From Chloroflexota bacterium (GTDB lineage: Bacteria > Chloroflexota > Anaerolineae > Aggregatilineales > Phototrophicaceae), in the NCBI GenBank assembly GCA_003242205.1, contig QGUR01000059.1, positions 1 through 17,885 of the forward strand: DNA of 17,885 bases, written 5' to 3'. Both the position numbers and the translations under genes were made by a program. The notes under the pieces were generated by a model that searched no databases, was not told where the DNA came from, and was given only the letters and a program-made list of their open reading frames with translations. This document shows positions 1 to 6,264 of this stretch, piece after piece; position 1 is the stretch's first letter; the number at the start of each line of letters is the position of its first letter.

Positions 1-1
1 C

Positions 2-232
2 GCAGCGGATTATCGTTATCAGCGGTTTGCCGCGCAACAATATGGCGTACAGCGACGGCATGTCGCCCTGATCTGCGAGCAGGGCGATCTGTATATCGAA
101 GACCTCAATAGCGAACGCGGCACGCGCATTAACGGTCTGCGACTGTCGCCGGGCAAGCGCTATCGCCTGCGAAACCACGATGAACTGGAATTGGGCGAAC
201 TTCGCATGTCGCTCCGTTTTCTTCCGCGCTGA
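2..232 (+). CDS. FHA domain protein, C-terminal part (5' end outside window)
   Basis: An open frame runs in from the left edge and ends at TGA 230-232, leaving 76 residues. The translation has the second half of a forkhead-associated domain: QRRHV matches the conserved (S)xxH phosphopeptide-binding strand, then come IEDLNSERGT and RINGLRL, matching the family D-x-x-S-x-N-G-T-x-(V/I)-N-G motif, and ELELGELRMSLRF is the last strand. FHA domains bind phosphothreonine peptides and often act in Ser/Thr-kinase signalling or in secretion and envelope control. The first residue of the SxxH motif appears as Q rather than S, so phosphothreonine binding may be altered. The N-terminal part, which would show whether other domains exist, is missing. 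The gene ends just before a hairpin terminator. Confidence 0.85.
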   Translation, partial: AADYRYQRFAAQQYGVQRRHVALICEQGDLYIEDLNSERGTRINGLRLSPGKRYRLRNHDELELGELRMSLRFLPR

Positions 233-280
233 GGCGTGCGCTCCACTAAAGCTTTCGAGCGACAATTGACACGACGAAAA

Positions 281-330
281 CAGCCCGCCAGCCTGTAAGC
301 TAAGGCCGGCGGGCTGCTTGCCTTGTTTTG
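281..330 (+). terminator. Intrinsic terminator after the FHA gene
   Basis: Two 13-base arms, 281-293 and 304-316, pair with a single mismatch around a 10-base loop. The stem is very GC-rich (CAGCCCGCC / GGCGGGCTG). A moderately T-rich tail (cttgccttgtttt, 317-329) follows and an A-run (gaaaa, 276-280) precedes, so it could also stop transcripts from the other side. It separates the FHA gene from the PspC unit. Confidence 0.75.
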
Positions 331-347
331 GCGAGCGGCGGTATAGT
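318..347 (+). promoter_or_regulatory. Candidate sigma70-type promoter of the PspC operon
   Basis: TTGCCT (318-323) and TATAGT (342-347) are separated by 18 bases and lie 44 bases before the PspC start codon, directly after the terminator. The -10 box matches the consensus at 5 of 6 positions. The -35 box overlaps the terminator's T-rich tail. Confidence 0.45.
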
Positions 348-390
348 CTTACGGTGCCTGGAAGCCGCGGGCAGATACGAAAGAGTTTTC

Positions 391-750
391 ATGCAGCGAA
401 GTTTTACGGATCGCGTTCTGGGCGGCGTATGCGGCGGTCTGGCAGCATCGCTTCGCCTCAACGCGTGGCTTGTTCGCTTGTTGTTTATCATCCTCGCGCT
501 CGTCAGTCTGGGCGCGTTTGCCGCGCTTTATCTGCTGCTGTGGTGGATCACGCCGCAGGAGTCATTTGTGATGCAGCGGCGGCGTGGCTTGCCGCTGGTG
601 ATTGCCCTGTTGTTGATCGCGATGACGGTGGCGGCGTGGCTGGCGCGCGATGCCGGTACTTTTGTTGGCCCAACGGGTATTGATCTTTTCTGGCCTGGGG
701 TGCTGCTGGTGCTGAGCCTCGTGTTTTTCCTCCGGCAGGTGAGGGTCTGA
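391..750 (+). CDS. PspC domain membrane protein
   Basis: A 119-residue membrane protein. Residues 2-55 form a PspC domain: a basic N-terminus (QRSFTDR), the hallmark VLGGVCGGLA, then a long hydrophobic segment (about 26-53) ending in WWITPQE. Two more hydrophobic stretches (about 67-85 and 99-114) suggest three membrane segments. PspC proteins act at the inner membrane in phage-shock or envelope-stress responses; in Gram-positive-type bacteria they often sit next to LiaI/LiaF or toast-rack proteins, as here. The ATG at 391 is chosen over an in-frame ATG at 328 because a purine-rich site (GAAAGAG) lies just upstream and the PspC motif starts at once; the longer version would overlap the promoter. 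The next gene starts 1 base after the stop. Confidence 0.88.
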   Translation: MQRSFTDRVLGGVCGGLAASLRLNAWLVRLLFIILALVSLGAFAALYLLLWWITPQESFVMQRRRGLPLVIALLLIAMTVAAWLARDAGTFVGPTGIDLFWPGVLLVLSLVFFLRQVRV

Positions 751-751
751 T

Positions 752-1735
752 ATGCGTGGCCGGCGTCGAACGAATCTGCTGGCGGGTTTCGTCCTGCTGT
801 TGGTAGCCGCGGCGGTGATGGCCAACGGACTTGGCCTCATCCCGAACACGCTTGCCGATGTGCTGGCCCGGGCCTGGCCTGCGCTGCTGATCGTCTTTGG
901 TCTGGCATGGCTGCTGCGCGAACGCCTGCCATGGGGCGGGGCGTTGGCCATTCTGCTGAGCGTGTCGATTGTGGCTGGCGTTGCCGCTTATGCCTTTTCC
1001 ACCCGCGCGCAACAGACACGTACCGATTACCGCCAGTCAATTGATGAGACTGTTGCCTTTGGTCTGGGGTTGTTGCGGGTGCGCGTTGCGACGCTCGATA
1101 GCGATGTCGAAGTGTTGCGGGCGGTTGGCGAAGGGCGTGTGACCGGCGAGTTCGTCGGCAGTATCGAGTCGACGCTCGATGTCGATTACACCGACCATGG
1201 CGACGGTTCGGCGACGCTGACGATCACCGAACGGCGGCCCAATCCATTTCCCGATCTTGAAGCTGTTGGCCGCGGTTCGCTGCGGCTCGAATTGCCGTCT
1301 GGCGTGCCGCTCGACCTCGAAGTGTTGGGGACGTCTGGCAATGTGACGCTGAACATGAGCGAGACGATGGTCGAACGCATGAACCTCGATCTGGCGCGAG
1401 GGAACGCGTTGGTGACGGTTCCGGAGTACGCTCCGGTATCGGCTGCTGCCGGACAGTCGCAGGGAACGCTCGCCGTTCGCGATGGTTCGATCACGATCGT
1501 CGTGCCTGCTGCCGTCGCGGCCCGCCTCGAACTGGATCGCGGTGGCCGCAACGTAGCGCCAGATTATGACCCGGCGCTCTATAACTTCCTGTTTGACCGC
1601 GTGCTCGAGTCGCGCACCATCGAAATCGCCGACATCATCGTCGATTACACCATCGTCGCGCCGAGCGGCGGTATCCGGCTCGAAGTGCCTTCCGGTGCGT
1701 CCGCTGGCGGCGTGCCGGAACCAGCGACGGGGTGA
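752..1735 (+). CDS. LiaF-like membrane protein with toast-rack domain
   Basis: A 327-residue protein. The N-terminus has a basic start (RGRRR) and three hydrophobic helices at about 8-30, 38-55 and 61-81, like the LiaI/LiaF-type transmembrane region. The rest is beta-rich with regular alternating strands (SLRLELPSGVPLDLEVLGTSGNVTLNMS style repeats over about 150-315), typical of toast-rack/DUF4097-like right-handed beta folds in LiaF-type stress proteins. The C-terminal domain is probably outside the membrane, though topology is inferred. LiaF-type proteins repress or sense for cell-envelope two-component systems; no kinase or regulator is visible in this window. A ribosome site (GGTGAGGG) lies inside the end of the PspC gene, so the two genes are probably coupled. 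Confidence 0.8.
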   Translation: MRGRRRTNLLAGFVLLLVAAAVMANGLGLIPNTLADVLARAWPALLIVFGLAWLLRERLPWGGALAILLSVSIVAGVAAYAFSTRAQQTRTDYRQSIDETVAFGLGLLRVRVATLDSDVEVLRAVGEGRVTGEFVGSIESTLDVDYTDHGDGSATLTITERRPNPFPDLEAVGRGSLRLELPSGVPLDLEVLGTSGNVTLNMSETMVERMNLDLARGNALVTVPEYAPVSAAAGQSQGTLAVRDGSITIVVPAAVAARLELDRGGRNVAPDYDPALYNFLFDRVLESRTIEIADIIVDYTIVAPSGGIRLEVPSGASAGGVPEPATG

Positions 1736-1740
1736 TTGCA

Positions 1741-2667
1741 ATGGCTGCCTGGCGCTTGTATCTCACCGATCAGCCTGTTCGCCGCCTCGATCTTCTGACC
1801 GGAAAGCCGGCGGTGCTTGCGGCATGGACTGGCGCGCGCCGGGTATCCTTTTTTGATGTTAAGAATGGGGCCCGGTTGGGTGAGCGCGTTTATGACGCTT
1901 TGCTTCCCGCCGAACGTGAAGGCGAGACGTGGCAGGAGTTCCTACGTCCCTTTAAAGCGCCCAACGACAGCGCACTCCCGCTGTTGCAGCTCGACGGTGC
2001 GACGCTCTACAACAGCGCCGATGGCCAGATGCAGATCATTCATGATGAAAACGGCGACCTGTTTCTGGTCAGCGCGGGAAAAGCCGTGCGGTTGCACAAG
2101 GAAGCGGAGGCCACCTTTGACGTCGTGGCGTTCGACCGGACTTCCGGGCTGATCGCCGTGCTTGACCGTGCGGGCCGGCTGCATCTGTACGAGCAGCATA
2201 CCCGCCTTGCGATTGTCGAAACCGGACTGGCCGGCGCGGATGAATGGCGTCCTGCACTGGCGGTTGCACAGGGCGGCGCGTCGATCATTGCCAGCAACGG
2301 CGAGACCGTCGTCATAACCGACGGAAGCGGCCGTCTGCGCCAGCGGCTGGACCTGCACTACAGGCTGAGTGCGCTGGCCAGCTCGCCCGATGGCCAGAAA
2401 CTCGCGCTTGCCGACGCAGAGGTCGGCGTCATTCGCGTGTATGACACAAGCAGCCTGACGGCGACGCACCAGCGCTTTGCGGCGGATCTTCTGGCCGATG
2501 CGCGCCGCGTCCAGCTCATCGGCGGAACGGTGTCGCTGTCTTCCTCGGTGCATTCGTTGGCCATAAACAACCGCGGCACGCTGGCGTTCGCCATCTCAGG
2601 CGTGATTTGTGTGACCAGCGTCAGCCGCATGGGCGTGTTGCCGCGCGTGTCGCCGAAGTCTCGTTAG
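1741..2667 (+). CDS. Beta-propeller (WD40/YVTN-like) protein of unknown role
   Basis: A 308-residue protein without signal peptide or membrane segment. It has repeated strand pairs ending in short D/S-G-rich turns, for example LYNSADGQMQIIHDENGDLFLV, VVAFDRTSGLIAVLDRAGRLHLY and LASSPDGQKLALADAEVGVIRVYD. The last of these is close to a WD40/YVTN blade (S-P-D-G-x-x-L-A plus I-x-V-Y-D). A propeller of roughly five to seven blades fits the length. No catalytic motif is seen; a protein-binding scaffold is the default reading. The ATG at 1741 has GGGGTGA six bases upstream; a GTG at 1732 overlapping the previous stop is an alternative adding three residues. As the third gene of the PspC/toast-rack unit it may link envelope sensing to a cytoplasmic partner, which is inference. 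Its TAG stop overlaps the stop of the opposing gene. Confidence 0.7.
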   Translation: MAAWRLYLTDQPVRRLDLLTGKPAVLAAWTGARRVSFFDVKNGARLGERVYDALLPAEREGETWQEFLRPFKAPNDSALPLLQLDGATLYNSADGQMQIIHDENGDLFLVSAGKAVRLHKEAEATFDVVAFDRTSGLIAVLDRAGRLHLYEQHTRLAIVETGLAGADEWRPALAVAQGGASIIASNGETVVITDGSGRLRQRLDLHYRLSALASSPDGQKLALADAEVGVIRVYDTSSLTATHQRFAADLLADARRVQLIGGTVSLSSSVHSLAINNRGTLAFAISGVICVTSVSRMGVLPRVSPKSR

Positions 2668-3356
2668 TGGTTACCTTCGACCAGCGCGCGCTGTGGGAAA
2701 ACCATCCGGTCGGCGTGGATAACCGGCCGCGTGAGCGCCGCCTGATTCGCCGTTTCGAAATCGGCATGCATGTCGCGCACCAGCGCCGCCTGCGCCACGG
2801 CGGGTTCTTTCTGAAAGACGACGATGGTGAGCGCATTTTCGCCCATGGCTAATACAAGCCAGCGGTTATCGCCCAGATTCTTGCGCGCCAGCCCGGTCTT
2901 GGGGCGGTTTGGTATCGTCCACAACGCTTTGAGGATGGGCGCGATCTGGCTCATATCCGGTTCTTGTTTGCCGCCCGCCGTCAGCGGTTCGGGTAAGCGG
3001 TGACGGTAGACCAGAAAGTAAAGCGGTTCGGCCTCGAAATGCTGACGCAGGAATGACGTATGCCCGGCAGTTCCGATGACCTGCTTCCAGGCTTTGCTTT
3101 CCGGGTTGCGCTCCAGAATGCGCTCGATGATCGTGCGCTGCTCGCTATAGCGCCCGTACATGGCGTTAAACTGTGCCCTGTTGATTCTGCCCTCGGCATA
3201 TTCGCTGGCGACCAGTTCCATTTTCTGCCGCAGCAATGCCAGCGCTTCGCGAGGATCGTCGGCGGCAGCGGGTGACCTAGGGAGCGATGGAGTTTCCGGA
3301 CGTTCGTCATCGGGCCAGTTTTTTGATATCGAGCGAGAGGGGTAATCGTTGCCCAC
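2664..3356 (-). CDS. Unrecognised 230-residue protein
   Basis: I do not recognise a family with confidence. The GTG start at 3354-3356 is supported by an AGGA ribosome site about eight bases upstream. Residues 1-33 are polar and Pro/Ser-rich, probably disordered. Residues 34-92 form charged helices with many Glu/Arg (REALALLRQKMELVASEYAEG, then RTIIERILERNP), resembling short SHOCT-like or coiled helical segments. Residues 111-205 look like a compact alpha/beta domain (PLYFLVYRHRLPEP, then NRWLVLAMGENALTIVVFQ, then a helix), loosely like roadblock/longin folds; this is only an impression. There is no signal peptide or membrane segment. It is transcribed toward the beta-propeller gene and its TAA shares bases with that gene's TAG. 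Confidence 0.7.
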   Translation of the reverse strand: MGNDYPSRSISKNWPDDERPETPSLPRSPAAADDPREALALLRQKMELVASEYAEGRINRAQFNAMYGRYSEQRTIIERILERNPESKAWKQVIGTAGHTSFLRQHFEAEPLYFLVYRHRLPEPLTAGGKQEPDMSQIAPILKALWTIPNRPKTGLARKNLGDNRWLVLAMGENALTIVVFQKEPAVAQAALVRDMHADFETANQAALTRPVIHADRMVFPQRALVEGNH

Positions 3357-3396
3357 TTGCTTGTCCTGAACGGCGCTTCTGCGCGCTTCCCACTTT

Positions 3397-3414
3397 CGCC
3401 TACGATATTAGGCG
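3397..3414. promoter_or_regulatory. Small inverted repeat downstream of the minus-strand promoter
   Basis: CGCCTA (3397-3402) and TAGGCG (3409-3414) form a perfect 6-base inverted repeat with a six-base spacer. It lies immediately downstream of the candidate minus-strand -10 box at 3421-3426, where it would be an operator near the start site or a 5'-leader hairpin of the gene at 2664-3356. Confidence 0.3.
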
Positions 3415-3420
3415 CTTGTT

Positions 3421-3448
3421 ATTCTAACATAGGAAGTTTACTTACAAA
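3421..3448 (-). promoter_or_regulatory. Candidate extended -10 promoter for the unrecognised minus-strand gene
   Basis: On the minus strand the -10 box is TAGAAT (complement of 3421-3426), preceded by TGT, giving the TGnTAGAAT extended -10 form. TTTGTA or TTGTAA (complement of 3442-3448) gives a possible -35 with 15-16 base spacing. The surrounding AT-rich stretch stands out from GC-rich flanks. Confidence 0.45.
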
Positions 3449-3462
3449 ATTCAGGTTATACT
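3437..3462 (+). promoter_or_regulatory. Candidate promoter for the alginate-lyase-like gene
   Basis: TATACT at 3457-3462 is a good -10 box, 33 bases before the GTG start at 3496. The only -35-like hexamer (TTTACT, 3437-3442) is at a short 14-base spacing, so this promoter may need an activator. It overlaps the divergent promoter of the opposite gene. Confidence 0.35.
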
Positions 3463-3495
3463 GGTTTGCGCTAAAGTCTGAAGGCAGGAGAGAAC

Positions 3496-4422
3496 GTGGT
3501 TAACCGCCAGCACTTTGGTCTGTATTTCACGCCGGAACACGTCGCTTATGCACAGAAACATCGCGAAGAGCCTCCGTTTGACGCCGTTTGGCGATTGCTG
3601 CGAGAGCGCGAGGAAGCAGGTGTTCAGGGGGCGCAGTGGTGCGGGCTTCGCTATCGTTTCGAGGGCGATGATTTGGCGGCGGAGCAGGCGATCAAAAAAC
3701 TGTTGGCCTTTTCCTCTCAGCCGTTTGACGCTGAGATGACCTATCTCGACGCCCTGAATCAGTCGCTAATCGAGGCGCATGCGTTTGAGATGGTGCGCGA
3801 TCATCCGGCGATGGACGGCGTCAGACGAGCGCAGTTTCTTGAGGCGTACAGCAGGCGAATCGCGTACGTCAACGAGGTCGATTACAGCCGGTCGTATGTC
3901 GAGCAGCTTCGACTCGCGCTGGCCAACTTGGTAGCCGGAATCGTGATGGAGGACGATGCGCGCTTTGATGCTGCGGTTGCGTTCTACCAACAGGTCGTGC
4001 GAGAGGACATTCACCCGCAGGGGTATATTCTGAAAGCCGTCGAAGCGCGCGATGGCGGCGGCTTGCTGCGCCAACTGGTTTCGGTCGCGTCGCTGACGTT
4101 GATGGCGGAAGCCGCAACCCATGCCGGCGTTGATCTCTGGAGCTACAGCTATCGCGGCGTCTCGCTCATGACCGCCTGCATGTACCTCGTGTACTACTAC
4201 TTCTACCCCGAGAAGTGGCTCTGGGACGACAACGTGACGAACGAGCCCTATCGCGAGTACGGCGGTTTTTTGGAAATTGCCAATCGCCGCGCCGGGCATG
4301 CCGATATTCAGGCCGTGCTCGATGAGCTGCGTCCTATCTATGACCCGGCGGGCGGAGGCCTGACGACTCTCACACATGGGGTGGTGAAGTCGCGGGCCAA
4401 ACTCCGGCTGTTCGGGCGGTAA
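3496..4422 (+). CDS. Alginate-lyase-like (PL5-type alpha/alpha barrel) protein, no signal peptide
   Basis: A 308-residue, mostly helical protein with a GTG start and a strong AGGAGAG ribosome site. The N-terminus (FGLYFTPEHVAYAQK...FDAVWRLL) matches the opening of alginate-lyase/heparinase-type alpha/alpha barrels ('LFFTPEDIARLR...W..L'). The middle keeps the pattern of the alginate lyase family: LRLALANLVAGIVMEDDARFDAA (about 138-160), a segment like the 'DGSLPLE' loop (about 171-190), and SLTLMAEAATHAGVDLWSY (199-217), matching 'AL.PL..IAE.....GVDLY'. The stretch before it (LLRQLVSVASL) lacks the usual L-x-Y-H-N-F-A-L histidine, so lyase activity is doubtful. With no secretion signal it should be cytoplasmic. 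It could act on uronate-containing oligosaccharides or be a non-catalytic relative; substrate unknown. Confidence 0.65.
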   Translation: MVNRQHFGLYFTPEHVAYAQKHREEPPFDAVWRLLREREEAGVQGAQWCGLRYRFEGDDLAAEQAIKKLLAFSSQPFDAEMTYLDALNQSLIEAHAFEMVRDHPAMDGVRRAQFLEAYSRRIAYVNEVDYSRSYVEQLRLALANLVAGIVMEDDARFDAAVAFYQQVVREDIHPQGYILKAVEARDGGGLLRQLVSVASLTLMAEAATHAGVDLWSYSYRGVSLMTACMYLVYYYFYPEKWLWDDNVTNEPYREYGGFLEIANRRAGHADIQAVLDELRPIYDPAGGGLTTLTHGVVKSRAKLRLFGR

Positions 4423-4450
4423 ATCGCGCTTTGCTGAAACCGAACCCGGC

Positions 4451-5023
4451 TCAGGACGACGTCCGGCTGGTAGACAGGGAGATGGGCGTCGGCAGGCCGT
4501 CGATACTGCGGGCGTTTTTCTCGCGCACGTATTCGGCCAGACCGTCTTCACCTTTGGTTTCGGCCCAGCGCTGCAGGTGATCGCGGTCGCCCACGTAATT
4601 CATCAGCGGCACGCCAAATCCGCACGAGGTCTGCACCTGCTCGATCTGTGCCAGAATAATCTGGCGCACGCCGGCATGACCGGATGGGAAATGTCCGATC
4701 AGGGCATTCCAGTTGTCGTGTTCGGGCAGGATGACCTGCCCGCGCCCGTACAGCCGCAGGATGTTCGGCGGGCCGTCAAAAGCGCAGAACATGAAAGTAA
4801 TCCTGCCGTTTTCCAGCAGGTGCGCGCTGGTTTCATTGCCGCTGCCGATCAGGTCGAGATAGGCCACCTGATTGGGGCCAAGGACACGAAAGCAGTCCAG
4901 TCCCTTGGGCGACACGTTGACGCGCCCGTCCGCGCTGAGCGGCGCGGTGGCGACGAAAAAGACGTGCTGCTTCTCGATGAACCGGCGCTGGTGTTCGTTG
5001 ATGTGGTCGTAGAACTTGCCCAT
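4451..5023 (-). CDS. Pyridoxamine 5'-phosphate oxidase family flavin-binding protein
   Basis: A 190-residue protein of the PNPOx-like split-barrel family. Visible features: an N-terminal helix (DHINEHQRRFIEKQHVFFVATA), then ADGRVNVSPKG (31-41), AYLDLIGSGNETSAHLLENGRITFMFCAF (54-82) and LRLYGRGQVI (89-98). These are typical of small FMN- or F420/heme-binding split barrels labelled 'pyridoxamine 5'-phosphate oxidase family', which rarely make pyridoxal phosphate. Residues 137-143 (MNYVGDR) followed by a helix are a common C-terminal extension in this subfamily. The ATG at 5021-5023 has a GAGGGAGAGGG purine run directly upstream. It ends 28 bases from the convergent alginate-lyase-like gene. No link to the polysaccharide locus is evident. 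The specific substrate cannot be read from sequence. Confidence 0.85.
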   Translation of the reverse strand: MGKFYDHINEHQRRFIEKQHVFFVATAPLSADGRVNVSPKGLDCFRVLGPNQVAYLDLIGSGNETSAHLLENGRITFMFCAFDGPPNILRLYGRGQVILPEHDNWNALIGHFPSGHAGVRQIILAQIEQVQTSCGFGVPLMNYVGDRDHLQRWAETKGEDGLAEYVREKNARSIDGLPTPISLSTSRTSS

Positions 5024-5100
5024 CCCTCTCCCTCACCGGCTGGATGTTGCACGGGCGTCGAGTGAAAAAGCTTGCGCTGCCGAGGAATAAGGACATTCAG

Positions 5101-5175
5101 GCGAAGCCTGCGTGTCCGGCCTCGTTGATTGCGGCGAATTGTATCCGCCGCAATCAACGAGGGCTTCGCTTTTCT
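5101..5175. repeat. Large compound inverted repeat at the edge of the polysaccharide locus
   Basis: An inner perfect 17-base inverted repeat (5120-5136 with 5146-5162) encloses a nine-base loop (AATTGTATC). An outer pair, GCGAAGCC (5101-5108) with GGCTTCGC (5162-5169), flanks it, leaving an 11-base bulge on the left side. T-rich sequence (ttttctctgttct) follows on the plus strand, corresponding to A-rich sequence on the minus strand. It lies 13 bases after the 2-epimerase stop and upstream of the PNPOx-like gene. It is probably a terminator or transcript-end stabiliser for the minus-strand operon, but the minus-strand side lacks a clean T-run, so a mobile palindromic (REP/MITE-like) element is also possible. 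Confidence 0.7.
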
Positions 5176-5181
5176 CTGTTC

Positions 5182-6264
5182 TCAATGCTTGTAACCGAGC
5201 ACGATTTTGACGACCGTCTGGCTGACGTTCGGAACGAGATACTCAGGCGGAACCGTCCAGCTCGTGTTTCCCGACAGAACGGTTGCAACGGCGCGCTCGA
5301 TTTGCTCTGGATCTGCGCCGGTCAGCATGTTGCTTCCGGCTTCAACCGTTTCCGGCCGTTCGGTCACGTCGCGCAGCGTCACGTTGGGACGCTTCATGAT
5401 ACAGCATTCTTCCTGAACGGTGCCGCTATCGGTGAGCACACAAAGCGCGTCCTGCTGCAAGCGCACGAAATCGAGGAAGCCGAGGGGAGCCAGCGCCATA
5501 ATGCCCGACTCATCGAGCGTCAGGCCGCCTTTTTCGAGTTGGTGTCGCGTTCGCGGGTGAACGCTACAGATCACCGGCAAACCGTATTTCCTGTGAAGCT
5601 GCTTTAAGGCGGTCACAAAACATTGCAGGCGTTCGGGAATGTCAACGTTCTCGGCGCGATGCAGCGTGACGAGGAAATACTTTTCCGGCTCGACTCCCAA
5701 ACGCGCAAGAACATCACTTGCCTGTATCTGCGGAGCATAGAAGTCGAGCACCTCTTTTATAGGATTGCCCGTGACGAAAATGCGGTCGCTGGCAATCCCT
5801 TCTCGAAGCAGATTTGCGCGGCTACGCTCGGAATAGGGCATCAGGACATCGCTGCAATGGTCGATGACGCGGCGGTTTACCTCTTCCGGAACGCGGTCAT
5901 CGAAGCAGCGGTTGCCTGCTTCCATGTGGTAGACAGGAATACCCATACGCTTGGCGATCACGGCGAAAAGGCCGCTATTGGTGTCTCCAAGGATCAGGAG
6001 GCGATCCGGTTGTTCAGCCCGAACGACCTTTTCGCACTCGATCATTATCCGCCCGATTTGTTCGCTCATGCTGGAGCTTTGGATGCCGAGATAATGATCC
6101 GGTTCGCGGATGTGCAACTCCCGAAAGAAAACGTCACTCAGGCGCTCGTCGAAGTTCTGCCCGGTATGTACGACGACGTGATCACACAGCTGGTCGAGTC
6201 TGGGAATGACGCGACTCAAGCGAATGATCTCCGGGCGCGTACCTATCAGCGTAAGGACTTTCAT
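5182..6264 (-). CDS. UDP-GlcNAc 2-epimerase family, CapG/FnlC/WbjD-type (L-sugar C2 epimerase)
   Basis: A 360-residue non-hydrolysing 2-epimerase (WecB fold). Seen: GTRPEIIRLS (8-17), HTGQNFD (33-39), GDTNS (93-97), HMEAGNRCFD (113-122), VPEEVNR (125-131), LHRAEN (201-206), a DSGTVQEE loop (279-286) and TERPE (301-305). The GTRPEIIRLS start, the AGNRCFD and the DSGT (instead of DSGG) forms fit the CapG/FnlC/WbjD branch, which epimerises C2 of UDP-2-acetamido-2,6-dideoxy-L-hexoses, rather than WecB making UDP-ManNAc. It is the last gene of the minus-strand operon and its ATG overlaps the dehydratase stop by four bases (ATGA), indicating translational coupling. It should make the final UDP-L-amino sugar (UDP-L-QuiNAc or UDP-L-FucNAc). 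No regulatory element of its own is seen. Confidence 0.88.
   Translation of the reverse strand: MKVLTLIGTRPEIIRLSRVIPRLDQLCDHVVVHTGQNFDERLSDVFFRELHIREPDHYLGIQSSSMSEQIGRIMIECEKVVRAEQPDRLLILGDTNSGLFAVIAKRMGIPVYHMEAGNRCFDDRVPEEVNRRVIDHCSDVLMPYSERSRANLLREGIASDRIFVTGNPIKEVLDFYAPQIQASDVLARLGVEPEKYFLVTLHRAENVDIPERLQCFVTALKQLHRKYGLPVICSVHPRTRHQLEKGGLTLDESGIMALAPLGFLDFVRLQQDALCVLTDSGTVQEECCIMKRPNVTLRDVTERPETVEAGSNMLTGADPEQIERAVATVLSGNTSWTVPPEYLVPNVSQTVVKIVLGYKH

Noticed and set aside
328..390. Longer PspC protein starting at ATG 328
   Set aside because: The extra 21 residues overlap the candidate promoter and have no similarity to PspC; ATG 391 has a better ribosome site and starts directly at the domain.
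1037..1741. A 234-codon minus-strand open frame
   Set aside because: It is opposite the toast-rack gene, Arg/His-rich, with no recognisable domain; typical antisense frame of GC-rich coding DNA.
3766..4551. A 261-codon open frame on the minus strand
   Set aside because: It lies mostly opposite the alginate-lyase-like gene, overlaps the PNPOx gene, has no family motifs and has the Arg/His/Pro-rich composition of an antisense frame.
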